From Mogibacterium sp. (GTDB lineage Bacteria; Bacillota; Clostridia; Peptostreptococcales; Anaerovoracaceae): DNA of 64,000 bases. Every line of letters begins with the position of its first letter. Positions within the stretch are counted from its first letter, which is position 1. The stretch lies in contig JAFRKO010000033.1 in assembly GCA_017431685.1 (NCBI GenBank), forward strand, positions 19,876 through 83,875, written 5' to 3'. This document shows, one piece after another, positions 6,750 through 15,802 of this stretch. The position numbers and the translations under genes are program-made. The notes under the pieces were generated by a model. That model did no database searches, had not been told where the DNA came from, and saw only the letters and a program-made list of their open reading frames with translations.

Positions 6750-9087
6750 ATGAACGAATAGCTTGAGAACACTAAAGCGCTGGACCGTTATCTGTCACCG
6801 CTCGATGTCTGGGGGATGGCATTCGGCGTAATGGTCGGATGGGGCGTTTTTGCTATGCCCGGCAATACTTTTCTGCCTGTAGCCGGACCGGCCGGAACGC
6901 AGATAGCCATAGTGATCGGTATGATCATAATGCTGATCATCGGCGGCAATTTCACATATCTGATGGGTCGGACGGCAATAACCGGCGGCATTTATTCATA
7001 TACCAAGGAAGCTTTCGGGCGTGACCACGCATTTCTGAGTGCGTGGTTTTTGTGTCTTTCTTATCTTACGATAGTTTTTCTGAACGGCACTGCTCTGATC
7101 TATATTGTCCGGATGCTCTTCGGCAGCAGCCTGCAGACCGGATTTCACTATACGGTCGCAGGAAATACAATTTATCTTTATGAGACACTTGTCTCAGCTT
7201 TGGCTCTGGGAATTATAGGTGTTCTTTTCCTCATCGCAAAGCCGCTGCTTCAAAGGCTGCACACTATATTTGCGATCATGCTTTTTGCTGGCACTATTTT
7301 AATAACGGTGGTCTGCTTTCCTCACGCCATTGCAGGCGGTGCGCTGACTGAATTCAGTTCAGCAGGGACTGAAAGGGTCCATTCTGTACTCAGCCTGGTG
7401 ATCCTGGCGCCGTGGGCATTCGTTGGCTTTGAGGTCACGTCTTTTGACACTGCGCATTTCAGATTTCCGATCTGGAGATCACGCCCGCTGATAATAGTTG
7501 CGATAGTTGCAGCTGCCTGTGCTTATTCAGCGATGGTACTTGTAAGTGTAGCTGCCGTTCCGGACGGGTTCGGATCGTGGCGGGAGTATATCTCCGCTCT
7601 CGATCAGCTCGAGGGGGTCGCTTCCGTGCCGACATTTTATGCAGCAAGCCGTTACATGGGTACAGCGGGTATCGTGATAATGACCATCACAGCTGTTTCT
7701 TCGATACTGACCGGCATCATCGGCGGTTACCGTGCTACAACGAGAGTGCTCTCAACCATGGCGGAGGACAGGATCCTTTCGGAACGCTTTTCCAGAACTG
7801 CATACAGCATTCTCTTTATAATGCTCTTATCCATAATGCTCGCTTTTCTCGGAAGAAATACTCTGAACTGGTTCGTCGACCTGACGTCGTTCGGGGCGAT
7901 CGTAGGATTCGGATATACATCTGCCGCTGCGGGAAAGATGGCAAGAGCAGAGAACAACAGGCGCAGAGTCATTATGGGCATCATAGGAACAGTCGTCTCT
8001 GTTATTTTTGTTGTTGTGCAGCTCGTTCCGAACCTTACCGTCATGGAAGCCATGGGGAGACAGGCTTTCTTTATGCTGTCCCTTTGGTGCCTGGCAGGTT
8101 TTGTGTTTTACTGGCGTACAGCGCGCCAGGGCCAGCTGACTGAGTTCAGCGGTATTTCCACTTCCGGGGTCGTGCTGTTCGCCCTTATTATTTATTCATC
8201 TCTCATGTGGCTGGCGAAGCTCCTGCTCTCAGAGGAGAGTGCCGGAAAGATGAAGGCCGATCTCGTATGGGGAGGAGCAATCGTAATGCTCATCATATTC
8301 GCCGGGCTTACTATAATGCTCTATGTGCAGGATTATGTCAGGAAAAGGAATGAGGCCGGGGAGCGGGAGAAGATACGTGCCGTGGAGAGCAGCCTCGCAA
8401 AGAGCCGCTTCCTGTTCAACATGTCACATGACATACGCACTCCTATGAACGCTATCGTAGGCTATACGAATCTTGCTCTCAAGGAGTCTTCGACTCCTGA
8501 GGTGCATGGTTATCTTGAGAAGATCAATCTGTCAAGCCAGCATCTCCTGGCTCTTATAAACGACATTCTTGAGATGAGCAGAATTGAGAACGGAAATGAT
8601 CATACGCCTGAAGCTGCAGCTTGCTGAGGAAGCTGATGTCTATGAGATTCAGGAGGTCACTGAACAGGAGGAATCTGTCGATTTCACGGGCATGCACCTC
8701 CTGCTGGTGGAAGACAACGCGATCAACATGGAGATAGCGGCAATGATCCTTGAGCAGATGGGATTCGAAGTCGATACGGCTGAAAACGGCCGTATCGCTG
8801 TTGACAAGGTGTCTGCTTCATCTCCGGGAACCTATGATCTGATCCTCATGGATATCCAGATGCCGGTCCTGGACGGCTATGATGCTACTAAAGAAATACG
8901 GAGCCTGCAGGACAGCAGGCTGTCCGGTATCCCTGTCATTGCAATGACAGCAAACGCGTTTGCAGAAGATATCCGGGCTGCAGAAGAGGCGGGAATGGAC
9001 GGACATATAGCAAAACCTATAGACATAGCGGTAATGAAAAATACTATATCGGATGTATTGAGCAGGCAACGGCATAACACCGTCTGA
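6750..9087 (+). pseudogene. APC-family permease fused to histidine kinase and receiver, broken by an amber codon and a deletion
   Basis: A GGGGG ribosome site precedes ATG 6750, but codon 4 is TAG (6759-6761). The same frame then runs to 8627, with its first downstream ATG at 6816. It encodes about 12 membrane segments of the amino acid-polyamine-cation permease type, starting WGMAFGVMVGWGVFAMPGNTF-like. A HisKA domain follows (about 515-595) with phospho-acceptor His538 in NMSHDIRTPMNAI (numbering from 6816). After MSRIENG (about 8590) the HATPase domain is absent. The reading changes frame and resumes at RLKLQLAEE, the end of an ATPase domain, then a receiver domain (open frame 8584-9087) with LLLVEDN, LILMDIQMPVLDG and HIAKP. 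Without the ATPase domain it cannot autophosphorylate. The permease part might act as an amino-acid sensor. Confidence 0.75.
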
Positions 9088-9108
9088 TGAGGTGAGAGGT
9101 AAAAGATC

Positions 9109-11423
9109 ATGACATATTCAATAATCGGGATCATATCTGCTATCCTGATCGTGATCACCAACCGTGATCTGTTCTGGAAGCGTGGTAAAGAAGAACTGAC
9201 AGATACTGAGCGCGACTACCGTCGGTTTCTTTTGGGTGCACTGGCCTACCTCATAACCGATATGATATGGGGTATCCTGGAGTCGCACGGGCTGACGGAA
9301 ATACTGTACGCAGATACGGCAGTGCATTTTATTGCCATGGCGGCTGCGGTCATGCTGTGGACACGCTATGTTATTGCTTACCTTGGAGAGAAAAATGCTT
9401 TTGCGACAGTACTTTCATGGACGGGCCTGCTTTTTCTTTGCTTTGAAATTATAGTCGTCGTGATCAATTTCTTCAGGCCTGTTCTTTTCCACTTTGATGA
9501 GAACGGCACATACTATGCGGGCACTGCGCGCTACGTTACACTTGCGATCCAGATCATTCTGTTTGTCCTGACCTCTGTATACACTCTGCAGATCACTTCC
9601 AGAACGGAGGGTGCGGTCAGACACCGCCACATGACTGTAGGTGTTTTCGGCATTGCCATGGCGCTGTGTATCGGCATTCAGGTGTTCTACCCGATGCTCC
9701 CGTTTTATGCGATGGGTTATATGCTGGGCACCTGCCTCCTGCACAGCTTTGTAACGGAGGATGAAAAAGAGGAATACCGCAGAAGCCTCGAGGAGGCTGT
9801 CGAACGGGAAAAGATACAGAAGGCAGAGCTGGCCGAGAGCAGAGAAGCGCTGCAGGAGGCTCTTGCCGCGGCTGAGCATGCAAACCGTGCCAAAACAGCA
9901 TTCCTGTCAAACATGAGCCATGAGATCCGCACGCCGATGAACGCGATCATCGGGCTCAATAATATCGCCATGAATGATCCTACCGCGAGCGATCAGGTAA
10001 AGGGTTACCTGGAGAAAATCGGGAACTCCGCACATCATCTGCTTGGAATCATCAATGACATTCTTGATATGAGCCGCATCGAGTCCGGACGCATGACTAT
10101 CAAGCAGGAGGAATTCTCGTTCTCGAGGGCTCTGGAACAGGTAAACACGATGATAAGCGGACAGTGCGCTGACAAAGGCCAGAGCTACGACTGCAAGATC
10201 ACAGGGCATGTCGATGATTATTACATCGGGGATTCCATGAAGCTCAAGCAGGTTCTTATCAACATTCTGGGCAATGCAGTCAAGTTCACGCCTGAAGGAG
10301 GCTCAGTGCAGCTTCTGATTGAAGAAGGGCCGAGGATGAACCGCAAAGCTACATTGAAGTTCGTTATAAGCGATACGGGCATCGGAATGAGTGAGGAATT
10401 TCTGCCGCATATTTTCGAAGCGTTCAGCCAGGAGGATTCTTCCTCCACAAGCCGCTATGGAAGCACCGGACTTGGAATGCCGATCACAAAGAGCATCGTG
10501 GAGCTGATGAACGGTCACATGGAAGTTGAAAGTGTGAAAGGCGAGGGCTCTGTTTTCACCGTGACTGTGACGCTCGGCGAATCCGACCGTAAGGATGCCG
10601 GAAAAGAAGCTGGAGGACCGGATCCGCACAACATAAGCGTTCTCGTTATCGATGATGACAGAGAATAGCACTGGAGCATGCGGAAATAGTCCTCAGCCAT
10701 ATCGGTATCAGCTGTGACACGGCTGAGTCCGGATGGGAAGGCGTGGACAAAGTAAGGGTATGTCACGGCCGCCGTGAGGATTACGACCTTATATTGATAG
10801 ACTGGCGGATGCCTGAGATGGACGGTGTGGAGACCACCAGGCAGATACGCTCAATTGTGGGCAATGAAACGCCGATCATCATTCTCACATCCTTCAACTG
10901 GGACGAGATAGCAGATGAAGCAAAGACGGCCGGTGTGGACACCTTCGTTTCAAAGCCGCTGTTTGCCGGTACTGTAATGGACGAATTCAGGGAAGCCTTG
11001 CGCCTCAAAAACGAGAAGCTTTTCAGGGAGACCGCCGATCTGAAGGGCAAAAGGGTGCTCCTGGCAGAGGACGTGATGGTAAATTCGGAGATCATGCTGA
11101 TGGTTCTTTCGATGCGTGAGATGGAAGCAGATCTGGCGGAGAACGGAAAGCTGGCTGTGGAGCTCTTTGAGAACCATGAGCCGGGATACTATGACGCGAT
11201 CCTTATGGATCTTCGCATGCCGGAGATGGACGGTCTGGAGGCGACCAGACGCATACGTGCGATGGACAGGCCGGATTCAAAGACCATACCGATCATTGCG
11301 CTGACCGCCAATGCATTTGACGAGGACGTTCAGCGCAGCATGCAGGCTGGGCTGAATGCCCACCTAAGCAAGCCGGTCGAGCCTGACGCACTGTTTGAAA
11401 CTTTAGAGACGCTGATAAAGTGA
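9109..11423 (+). pseudogene. Membrane hybrid histidine kinase with two receiver domains, -1 frameshift in the first receiver
   Basis: Open frame 9109-10668 encodes six or seven membrane segments (about 1-215), a coiled linker, HisKA with His271 in NMSHEIRTPMNAI, and a complete HATPase domain (N-box NILGNAVKFTPEGG, DTGIGM, GSTGLGM). It then enters a receiver as SVLVIDDDRE and meets TAG at 10666-10668. In the -1 frame the receiver continues as IALEHAEIVLSHIG and on to YDLILIDWRMPEMDG and FVSKPLF. A second full receiver (VLLAEDVMVN, AILMDLRMPEMDG, HLSKPVEP) ends at 11423. One base appears lost around 10660-10666, for instance from a run of A. Sequencing error and recent mutation are both possible. 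The upstream HPt protein is a likely partner. Confidence 0.75.
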
Positions 11424-11639
11424 TCCGCTGCTGCTTTACAACTCTGCCGTTGCTTCAGAATTATGAATCGCACATGCGAAATAAGGGGCCTATTATAGCT
11501 TTTATCAATAGTTTGATATTGCAAAAAGGTAGTATAGTTACTGTGTATGGTCAATGGCAACATTGAAACAAGATGGATGCCGGCGGCAAAACGCACCTAA
11601 AGCGCTAAAACTTTCAGATAATAATTCGGAGGTAATAAA

Positions 11640-12215
11640 ATGAGAATCGATGCAGGCGGCAAGCAGTGCCCAATCCCAGTAATCATGGCAAAGAAAGAAC
11701 TTGAAGCAGGCGAGCAGGATGTAGAGATCATAGTTGACGGCCCTACTCAGGTAGGTAACCTTGAAAGACTCGGTGATGCTCTTGGCAGAAAGGCTACAAG
11801 CGAGCCATTCGGCGACAAGTTCCTCGTTAAATTCGCAAACGGCGAGACGATCAAGGGCGCAAGCGTCGCAGAAGCTGACACATATGCAGTATTCTTCAAC
11901 ACAAACGCTATTGGAGCAAACAGCAGCGAACTCGGCGGCAACCTCGCTAAGATGGCTATCTTTACACTCAGCGAGTCTGAGCAGATCCCGGCATACGTGC
12001 TCTTCATGAATGAAGGCGTCAAGCTGCCTGCCGGCGACGAACCTCAGATCATAGAGAACCTCAACACCCTTATCGAAAAGGGAACAAAGGTCCTCGTATG
12101 CGGAACATGCCTCAACTTCTATGGAATAAAAGACGATCTTAAGGTTGGCACCGTAAGCAACATGTATGATATACTTGGCGCGATGCAGGAAGTCAGCAAG
12201 GTAATCAAGCTGTAA
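11640..12215 (+). CDS. yedF: YedF-type selenium-metabolism protein (TusA-like plus DsrE-like domains)
   Basis: The 191-residue protein has an N-terminal TusA/SirA-like domain (about 1-75) with the KQCPIPVI motif, whose Cys10 would carry persulfide or selenium. A DsrE-like domain follows (about 85-190) and holds a CGTC pair at Cys154 and Cys157. This two-domain form is the YedF family, which tracks with selenium-using organisms; its biochemistry is not settled. GGAGGTAATAAA lies directly before ATG 11640. It is followed 49 bp later by a DUF3343 gene, its usual companion. Codon use is that of a well-expressed gene. No selD, selA or selB is in the window. Confidence 0.85.
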   Translation: MRIDAGGKQCPIPVIMAKKELEAGEQDVEIIVDGPTQVGNLERLGDALGRKATSEPFGDKFLVKFANGETIKGASVAEADTYAVFFNTNAIGANSSELGGNLAKMAIFTLSESEQIPAYVLFMNEGVKLPAGDEPQIIENLNTLIEKGTKVLVCGTCLNFYGIKDDLKVGTVSNMYDILGAMQEVSKVIKL

Positions 12216-12264
12216 TAAACTAAGAGCGTACGGCTCTGCACCGACGCGAAAAGAAGGGACTCTG

Positions 12265-12543
12265 ATGGACGAATACTATCTTCTCACTTTTGAATCCACA
12301 CATGCGGCCATCTCTACGGAGAAGCTGCTGAAACCGGCTGAAGTCACTATAATGCCAGTCCCGAGGTTCATCTCGGCGAGCTGCGGTATTTCCGTGCGCA
12401 TACGTCCGGACAGGAAGGAGCAGGCAGAAGATATAATCCGTGAGAAAGCCCACCTGACACCTGACGACTACGCGTACTATCACATAATCCGCGGCGGTTC
12501 AGCAGGTGAGCCGGTCTGCGACAGGCTGGAGCCAATCAAATAG
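12265..12543 (+). CDS. DUF3343 protein, putative Se/S carrier-like
   Basis: The 92-residue protein begins MDEYYLLTFESTHAAISTEKLLK and contains PVPRFISASCGISVRI, the pattern of DUF3343 proteins. These are often annotated as putative Se/S carriers and placed beside yedF. Cys36 or so, in SASCGIS, is the conserved residue that could carry sulfur or selenium. It is probably co-transcribed with yedF and ends at a strong terminator. The family assignment rests on motif and neighbourhood; no reaction is known. Confidence 0.75.
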   Translation: MDEYYLLTFESTHAAISTEKLLKPAEVTIMPVPRFISASCGISVRIRPDRKEQAEDIIREKAHLTPDDYAYYHIIRGGSAGEPVCDRLEPIK

Positions 12544-12584
12544 GCATTGCCAGCAGCCGTTGCTGTATCTGACAAAAACAAGCG

Positions 12585-12612
12585 AAGCGATCCCGATGGG
12601 ATCGCTTTTTTA
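12585..12612 (+). terminator. Terminator after yedF/DUF3343
   Basis: AAGCGATCCC (12585-12594) pairs with GGGATCGCTT (12598-12607) around a GAT loop, with T residues from 12606 to 12611. Confidence 0.9.
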
Positions 12613-12713
12613 ACAATACGGGAGACAGCATGTAGGAATGACAGGTGCCTCCCGTTTTTTCGTGGCATTCCTGTCTGAGGTTTATGGTAAAATCATTTTA
12701 TAGTTAAAGGAAT

Positions 12714-12758
12714 CTAAGCGGGACAGGGAAAAGTTGACTAAGCGGGGACTGTCCCCGG
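12714..12758. repeat. REP-like palindrome with a 24-bp spaced direct repeat
   Basis: CTAAGCGGGACAG (12714-12726) recurs as CTAAGCGGGGACTG (12738-12751) with a 24-base period. The second copy forms the small hairpin GGGGAC-T-GTCCCC (12745-12757). GGGGACTGTCCCC palindromes are, to my recollection, common extragenic repeats in anaerobes. It lies just upstream of the MATE-like gene. Confidence 0.4.
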
Positions 12759-12773
12759 AAGGGAGCTCTGACT

Positions 12774-14630
12774 TTGAAAGCGTCATTGCCGGACAAAAGC
12801 TTGTCATTAACGTCCAAAGTGTTCCGGTTTCTGGTATTGTCTTTCTTCATTTCCAATATCATGACGGTGCTGGGAACGATGATGGACAGTTTTGCTGTGA
12901 GCAATACTATGGACGAGGCAGCTTCCTAGGCGGTCGGCTTTGTTTCACCTGCCGTGATCCTGTTCTCGCTGATCGGAACGACCGCCGGGGTGGGCTTTCA
13001 GGTAACGTGTATCAGATGCCTCAGCAGGGGAGATACGAAGACTGCAGGCAAAGCGCTCGGCGAAGCACTGATTCTCGGAACTGTGCTTTCGGTCATAGTC
13101 ATGTTCCTGACAGTCACATTTACAGAACCGATCGTAGAATTCCTGCATGTTCCGGAAGACGAGGAAGTGTTCGCTTCCGGCATGGATTATCTCAGAGGTA
13201 CAGCTCTGGGACTGCCGGCTATAACGGCGATGTCGATTCTTACACGAGGCGCGCATATAGAAGGTAAGCGCAATATCGTGCTCATTTCCGTTGCCGTCAT
13301 GGTAGTGGTCAACCTGCTGTCAGACTTTATAGGCATAAATCTGTTTCACGTTGATGTTTTCGGTGTAACGTTCAATACATCAATCAGCTATTATGCAGGA
13401 ACCGCCGTTCTTGCCTATTACTATTACCGCGGGGACCCGCTTGTAAAGCCTGCGTTTAAGGGATTTACCTTTGGTGAGATGATCTCTGTCAACAGGATAG
13501 GACTGGCTGCGGGAGTCATAGTCGTCTGGTATAATCTGACGCTCATGGCCAAGGCAGAGCTCATTAATATAGGCATATCGACGTTCAGCGCGGAATCTAT
13601 CGGTCTGCTGGCATATAACGTAACTGTTCAGATCAACTATTTTGTAAATGCGCTGATGGGAAGCGCTGTCTCCGCGATGTTCCTGCTGGCGGGAATGTAC
13701 TCGGCCGAACAGGATAAAACAAATTTCAAGAAAGTCATAAAAAACGTTGTTATATACGAGATCATTTCCACTGCGGCCTGCAGCGTACTGCTGTGGTTTC
13801 TTTCCGGCGTGGTAGCGAAAATTTACCTCGGCAGTGCGAGCCAGGCAGTCATACAGGGAACGGCATCGGCGCTGAAAGCCTATACTGCAGGACTCCTTTT
13901 CCAGATGATAGTGCTGGTGTTTGCGAATTACATCCAGTGCTTCAGCCACAACATCATTCCGGTCATCACTTTCTTCATTTCAAATGTAGTGCTTGTGCTG
14001 TATGGAGTGGCATACGGCGGGACTATAGTGAGTTTCTATGGCACTAATGTTGCCGCGGGAATATTTGGAGGAGTCTCAACCGGAAGCATCATAGCGGTTC
14101 TCATACTGCCGGTATTTATAGCTATCATAAATCTGCGGAATGGCTGCAGGGACCATCTGTGGATGTTTCCCAAGAACTTCGGGGTGCCGGCAGGTGACGA
14201 GATATCTGCAGACCTCATAACTAACGATGAAGTAATGGCATTCTCAGAGAAGGCATGGCAGTTCTGTGTGGATAAAGGAGAATCCAACCGGATCGCATAT
14301 CTGACATCACTTTCTGTTGAGGAGATGGCCAAGAATGTAATTGAGCATGGCTTCACCAAGGATGAAAAGGACCACCTTCTGAGTGTCAGAATCGTACACA
14401 AGGGCGATGAGCTCATAATAAGGATGCGGGATAACTGCAGGAGCTTTGATCCGCGAAAGAAGTACGAGCAGATGTACGCAAACCCTGATGACAGCGATAA
14501 TATAGGGATCAGGATGATCATGGCTGAAGCCGACGAGGTGAGCTACACCTCGATGTTTAACCTCAACAACCTGCTGATCCGGATAGGCAAAGTAACTGAC
14601 AAACAGCGAACATCGGCGCTTGCGAGCTGA
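12774..14630 (+). pseudogene. MATE-family transporter fused to an anti-sigma-type HATPase domain, interrupted by an in-frame TAG
   Basis: GAAGGGAG (12758-12765) precedes TTG 12774, which starts a frame encoding a hydrophobic helix (FRFLVLSFFISNIMTVLG) and MMDSFAVSNTMDEAAS. TAG follows at 12927-12929, codon 52. The same frame then continues as AVGFVSPAVILFSLIG to the stop at 14630; an internal GTG at 12954 could reinitiate. The body has MATE-like membrane helices (about 1-450). The last 140 residues form a HATPase_c_2/RsbW-like domain with SLSVEEMAKNVIEHGF, MRDNCRSFDP and DNIGIRMI. Such fusions could couple export to a partner-switching signal, but no partner is nearby. If TAG is not read through, the first helix pair is lost and the gene is probably dead. 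Confidence 0.7.
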
Positions 14631-14644
14631 ACTGATATAACAAC

Positions 14645-14672
14645 AAAACTCCCTTTTAAGGGAGTTTTTACT
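14645..14672 (+). terminator. Terminator after the MATE-like gene
   Basis: AAAACTCCCTT (14645-14655) pairs with AAGGGAGTTTT (14658-14668), followed by further T residues; 15 bases after the TGA stop. Confidence 0.88.
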
Positions 14673-15005
14673 GTTTTCGCATGCCTTCTGATTCCCGATT
14701 CCCAGAATGTCTGCAATGACTCTTTTTATTTGGATGGAGAAATACCGTTTGTGAATACTCCAAAAACAGATCTATATGTACATGCATCAAATAACTATGA
14801 AACACGCTGTTATGGTATACTTATTATAATTGGGAGGACTATAGGGTTCTCCTTGCAGAAGCTGTAAGACTATGACTATGAAGGCTTCAATTGTGTGAGC
14901 AGCAAGACTGTGACCGTGAAGTTTTCAATTGAGTGAGATGCATGGTTGCTGCAGTGACCTCATAGCTGTGATTTTTGAAATAAATTAATTGTTTGGGGAG
15001 GATAT
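14673..15005. other. Non-coding stretch with an imperfect tandem repeat and a candidate -10 box
   Basis: No gene is seen. TATAAT at 14825-14830 could be the -10 of the HAD gene, but no convincing -35 stands 17 bases upstream. A 38-base unit at 14866-14903 is repeated imperfectly at 14904-14941 (about 30 of 38 positions agree); both copies hold AAGACT, GTGAAG/ATGAAG and TTCAATTG. Confidence 0.6.
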
Positions 15006-15641
15006 ATGGTCATTTTTGATTTAGACGGAACGCTCTGGAACTCGACGGTACCTATAGCTGAATCGTGGAACATTGTAATTGAGAGGGAGACAGACCGCAA
15101 AGGGTGGCTCACTGCTGCAGATATCGAACCCGTTCAGGGAAAGACTATGAACGAAATAGCAGATATCCTTTTCTGCGATTTCCCGCAGGAGGAGCGCTAT
15201 CGCCTGTCACGTCTTTGTGAAGTGTACGAGAACGAGTATATCACCGAGACTGGAGCTACCCTTTTTGATGGTGTAGAGGAGACTCTTGCGATGCTGAAGG
15301 ACAGGGGGGTTAAGATGGCTGTCGTCAGCAACTGCCAGGAGGGCTACATTAAGGCTTTCCTCGACTCTATGGATATGTGGAAGTACTTCATAGACTATGA
15401 GGAATGGGGCCGCACAATGATGCTCAAAGCAGATAATATCAAGCTGGTAATGGAGCGCAATGGCGCTTCTAAGGGCATTTATGTGGGTGATATACAGAAA
15501 GACTCGGATGCGGCTCATCAGGCCGGCATTGAATGTATATATGCCTCCTATGGATTTGGAGAGATCAGCGATGCAGTAGCAACGCTCAGGAGTTTTGACG
15601 AGCTGCCGGCCGTACTGGATGAACTGGGATTTCTGGAGTAA
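15006..15641 (+). CDS. HAD-superfamily phosphatase, phosphoglycolate phosphatase-like
   Basis: The 211-residue protein carries the four HAD motifs: FDLDGTLW (nucleophile Asp5, acid Asp7), VVSNC, a downstream Lys in MLKADNIKLVM, and YVGDIQKDSDAA. The helical cap inserted after motif I is of the Gph/PGMB type. Such enzymes hydrolyse small phosphate esters, but the substrate cannot be read from the sequence. ATG 15006 follows GGGAGG (14996-15001). The next gene begins 161 bp downstream, across a short tandem repeat. Confidence 0.82.
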   Translation: MVIFDLDGTLWNSTVPIAESWNIVIERETDRKGWLTAADIEPVQGKTMNEIADILFCDFPQEERYRLSRLCEVYENEYITETGATLFDGVEETLAMLKDRGVKMAVVSNCQEGYIKAFLDSMDMWKYFIDYEEWGRTMMLKADNIKLVMERNGASKGIYVGDIQKDSDAAHQAGIECIYASYGFGEISDAVATLRSFDELPAVLDELGFLE

Positions 15642-15645
15642 GGAC

Positions 15646-15719
15646 TTGCTGCGATGCAGAGGCGGCCTGAGCTGGCCGGGTGTTGCTGCGATGCAGAGGC
15701 AGCCTGAGCTGGCCGGGGT
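15646..15719. repeat. Two tandem copies of a 37-bp unit
   Basis: The unit TTGCTGCGATGCAGAGGC... at 15646-15682 is repeated at 15683-15719 with a single substitution (GGCGGCC versus GGCAGCC) and one extra G near the end. It sits immediately after the HAD stop codon. Confidence 0.8.
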
Positions 15720-15802
15720 GCTGCCCCGGAGGAGTGATGGCCTGTGCCTGTCCGTCGCTGCTGCTTACTAGTAAAAAATAGAGAAAAACAGGAATTTTCA
15801 AC

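Noticed and set aside
10655..10680. Programmed -1 ribosomal frameshift in the hybrid kinase
   Set aside because: No X-XXY-YYZ slippery site and no strong downstream stem are visible; a one-base loss is simpler.
6750..14630. Genome-wide amber reassignment (TAG as sense codon)
   Set aside because: About fifteen intact genes in the window end in TAG at the expected length (for example those ending at 2370, 5116, 27085, 35225, 45420, 52603 and 53850). The two internal ambers are therefore local events unless a special suppressor exists.
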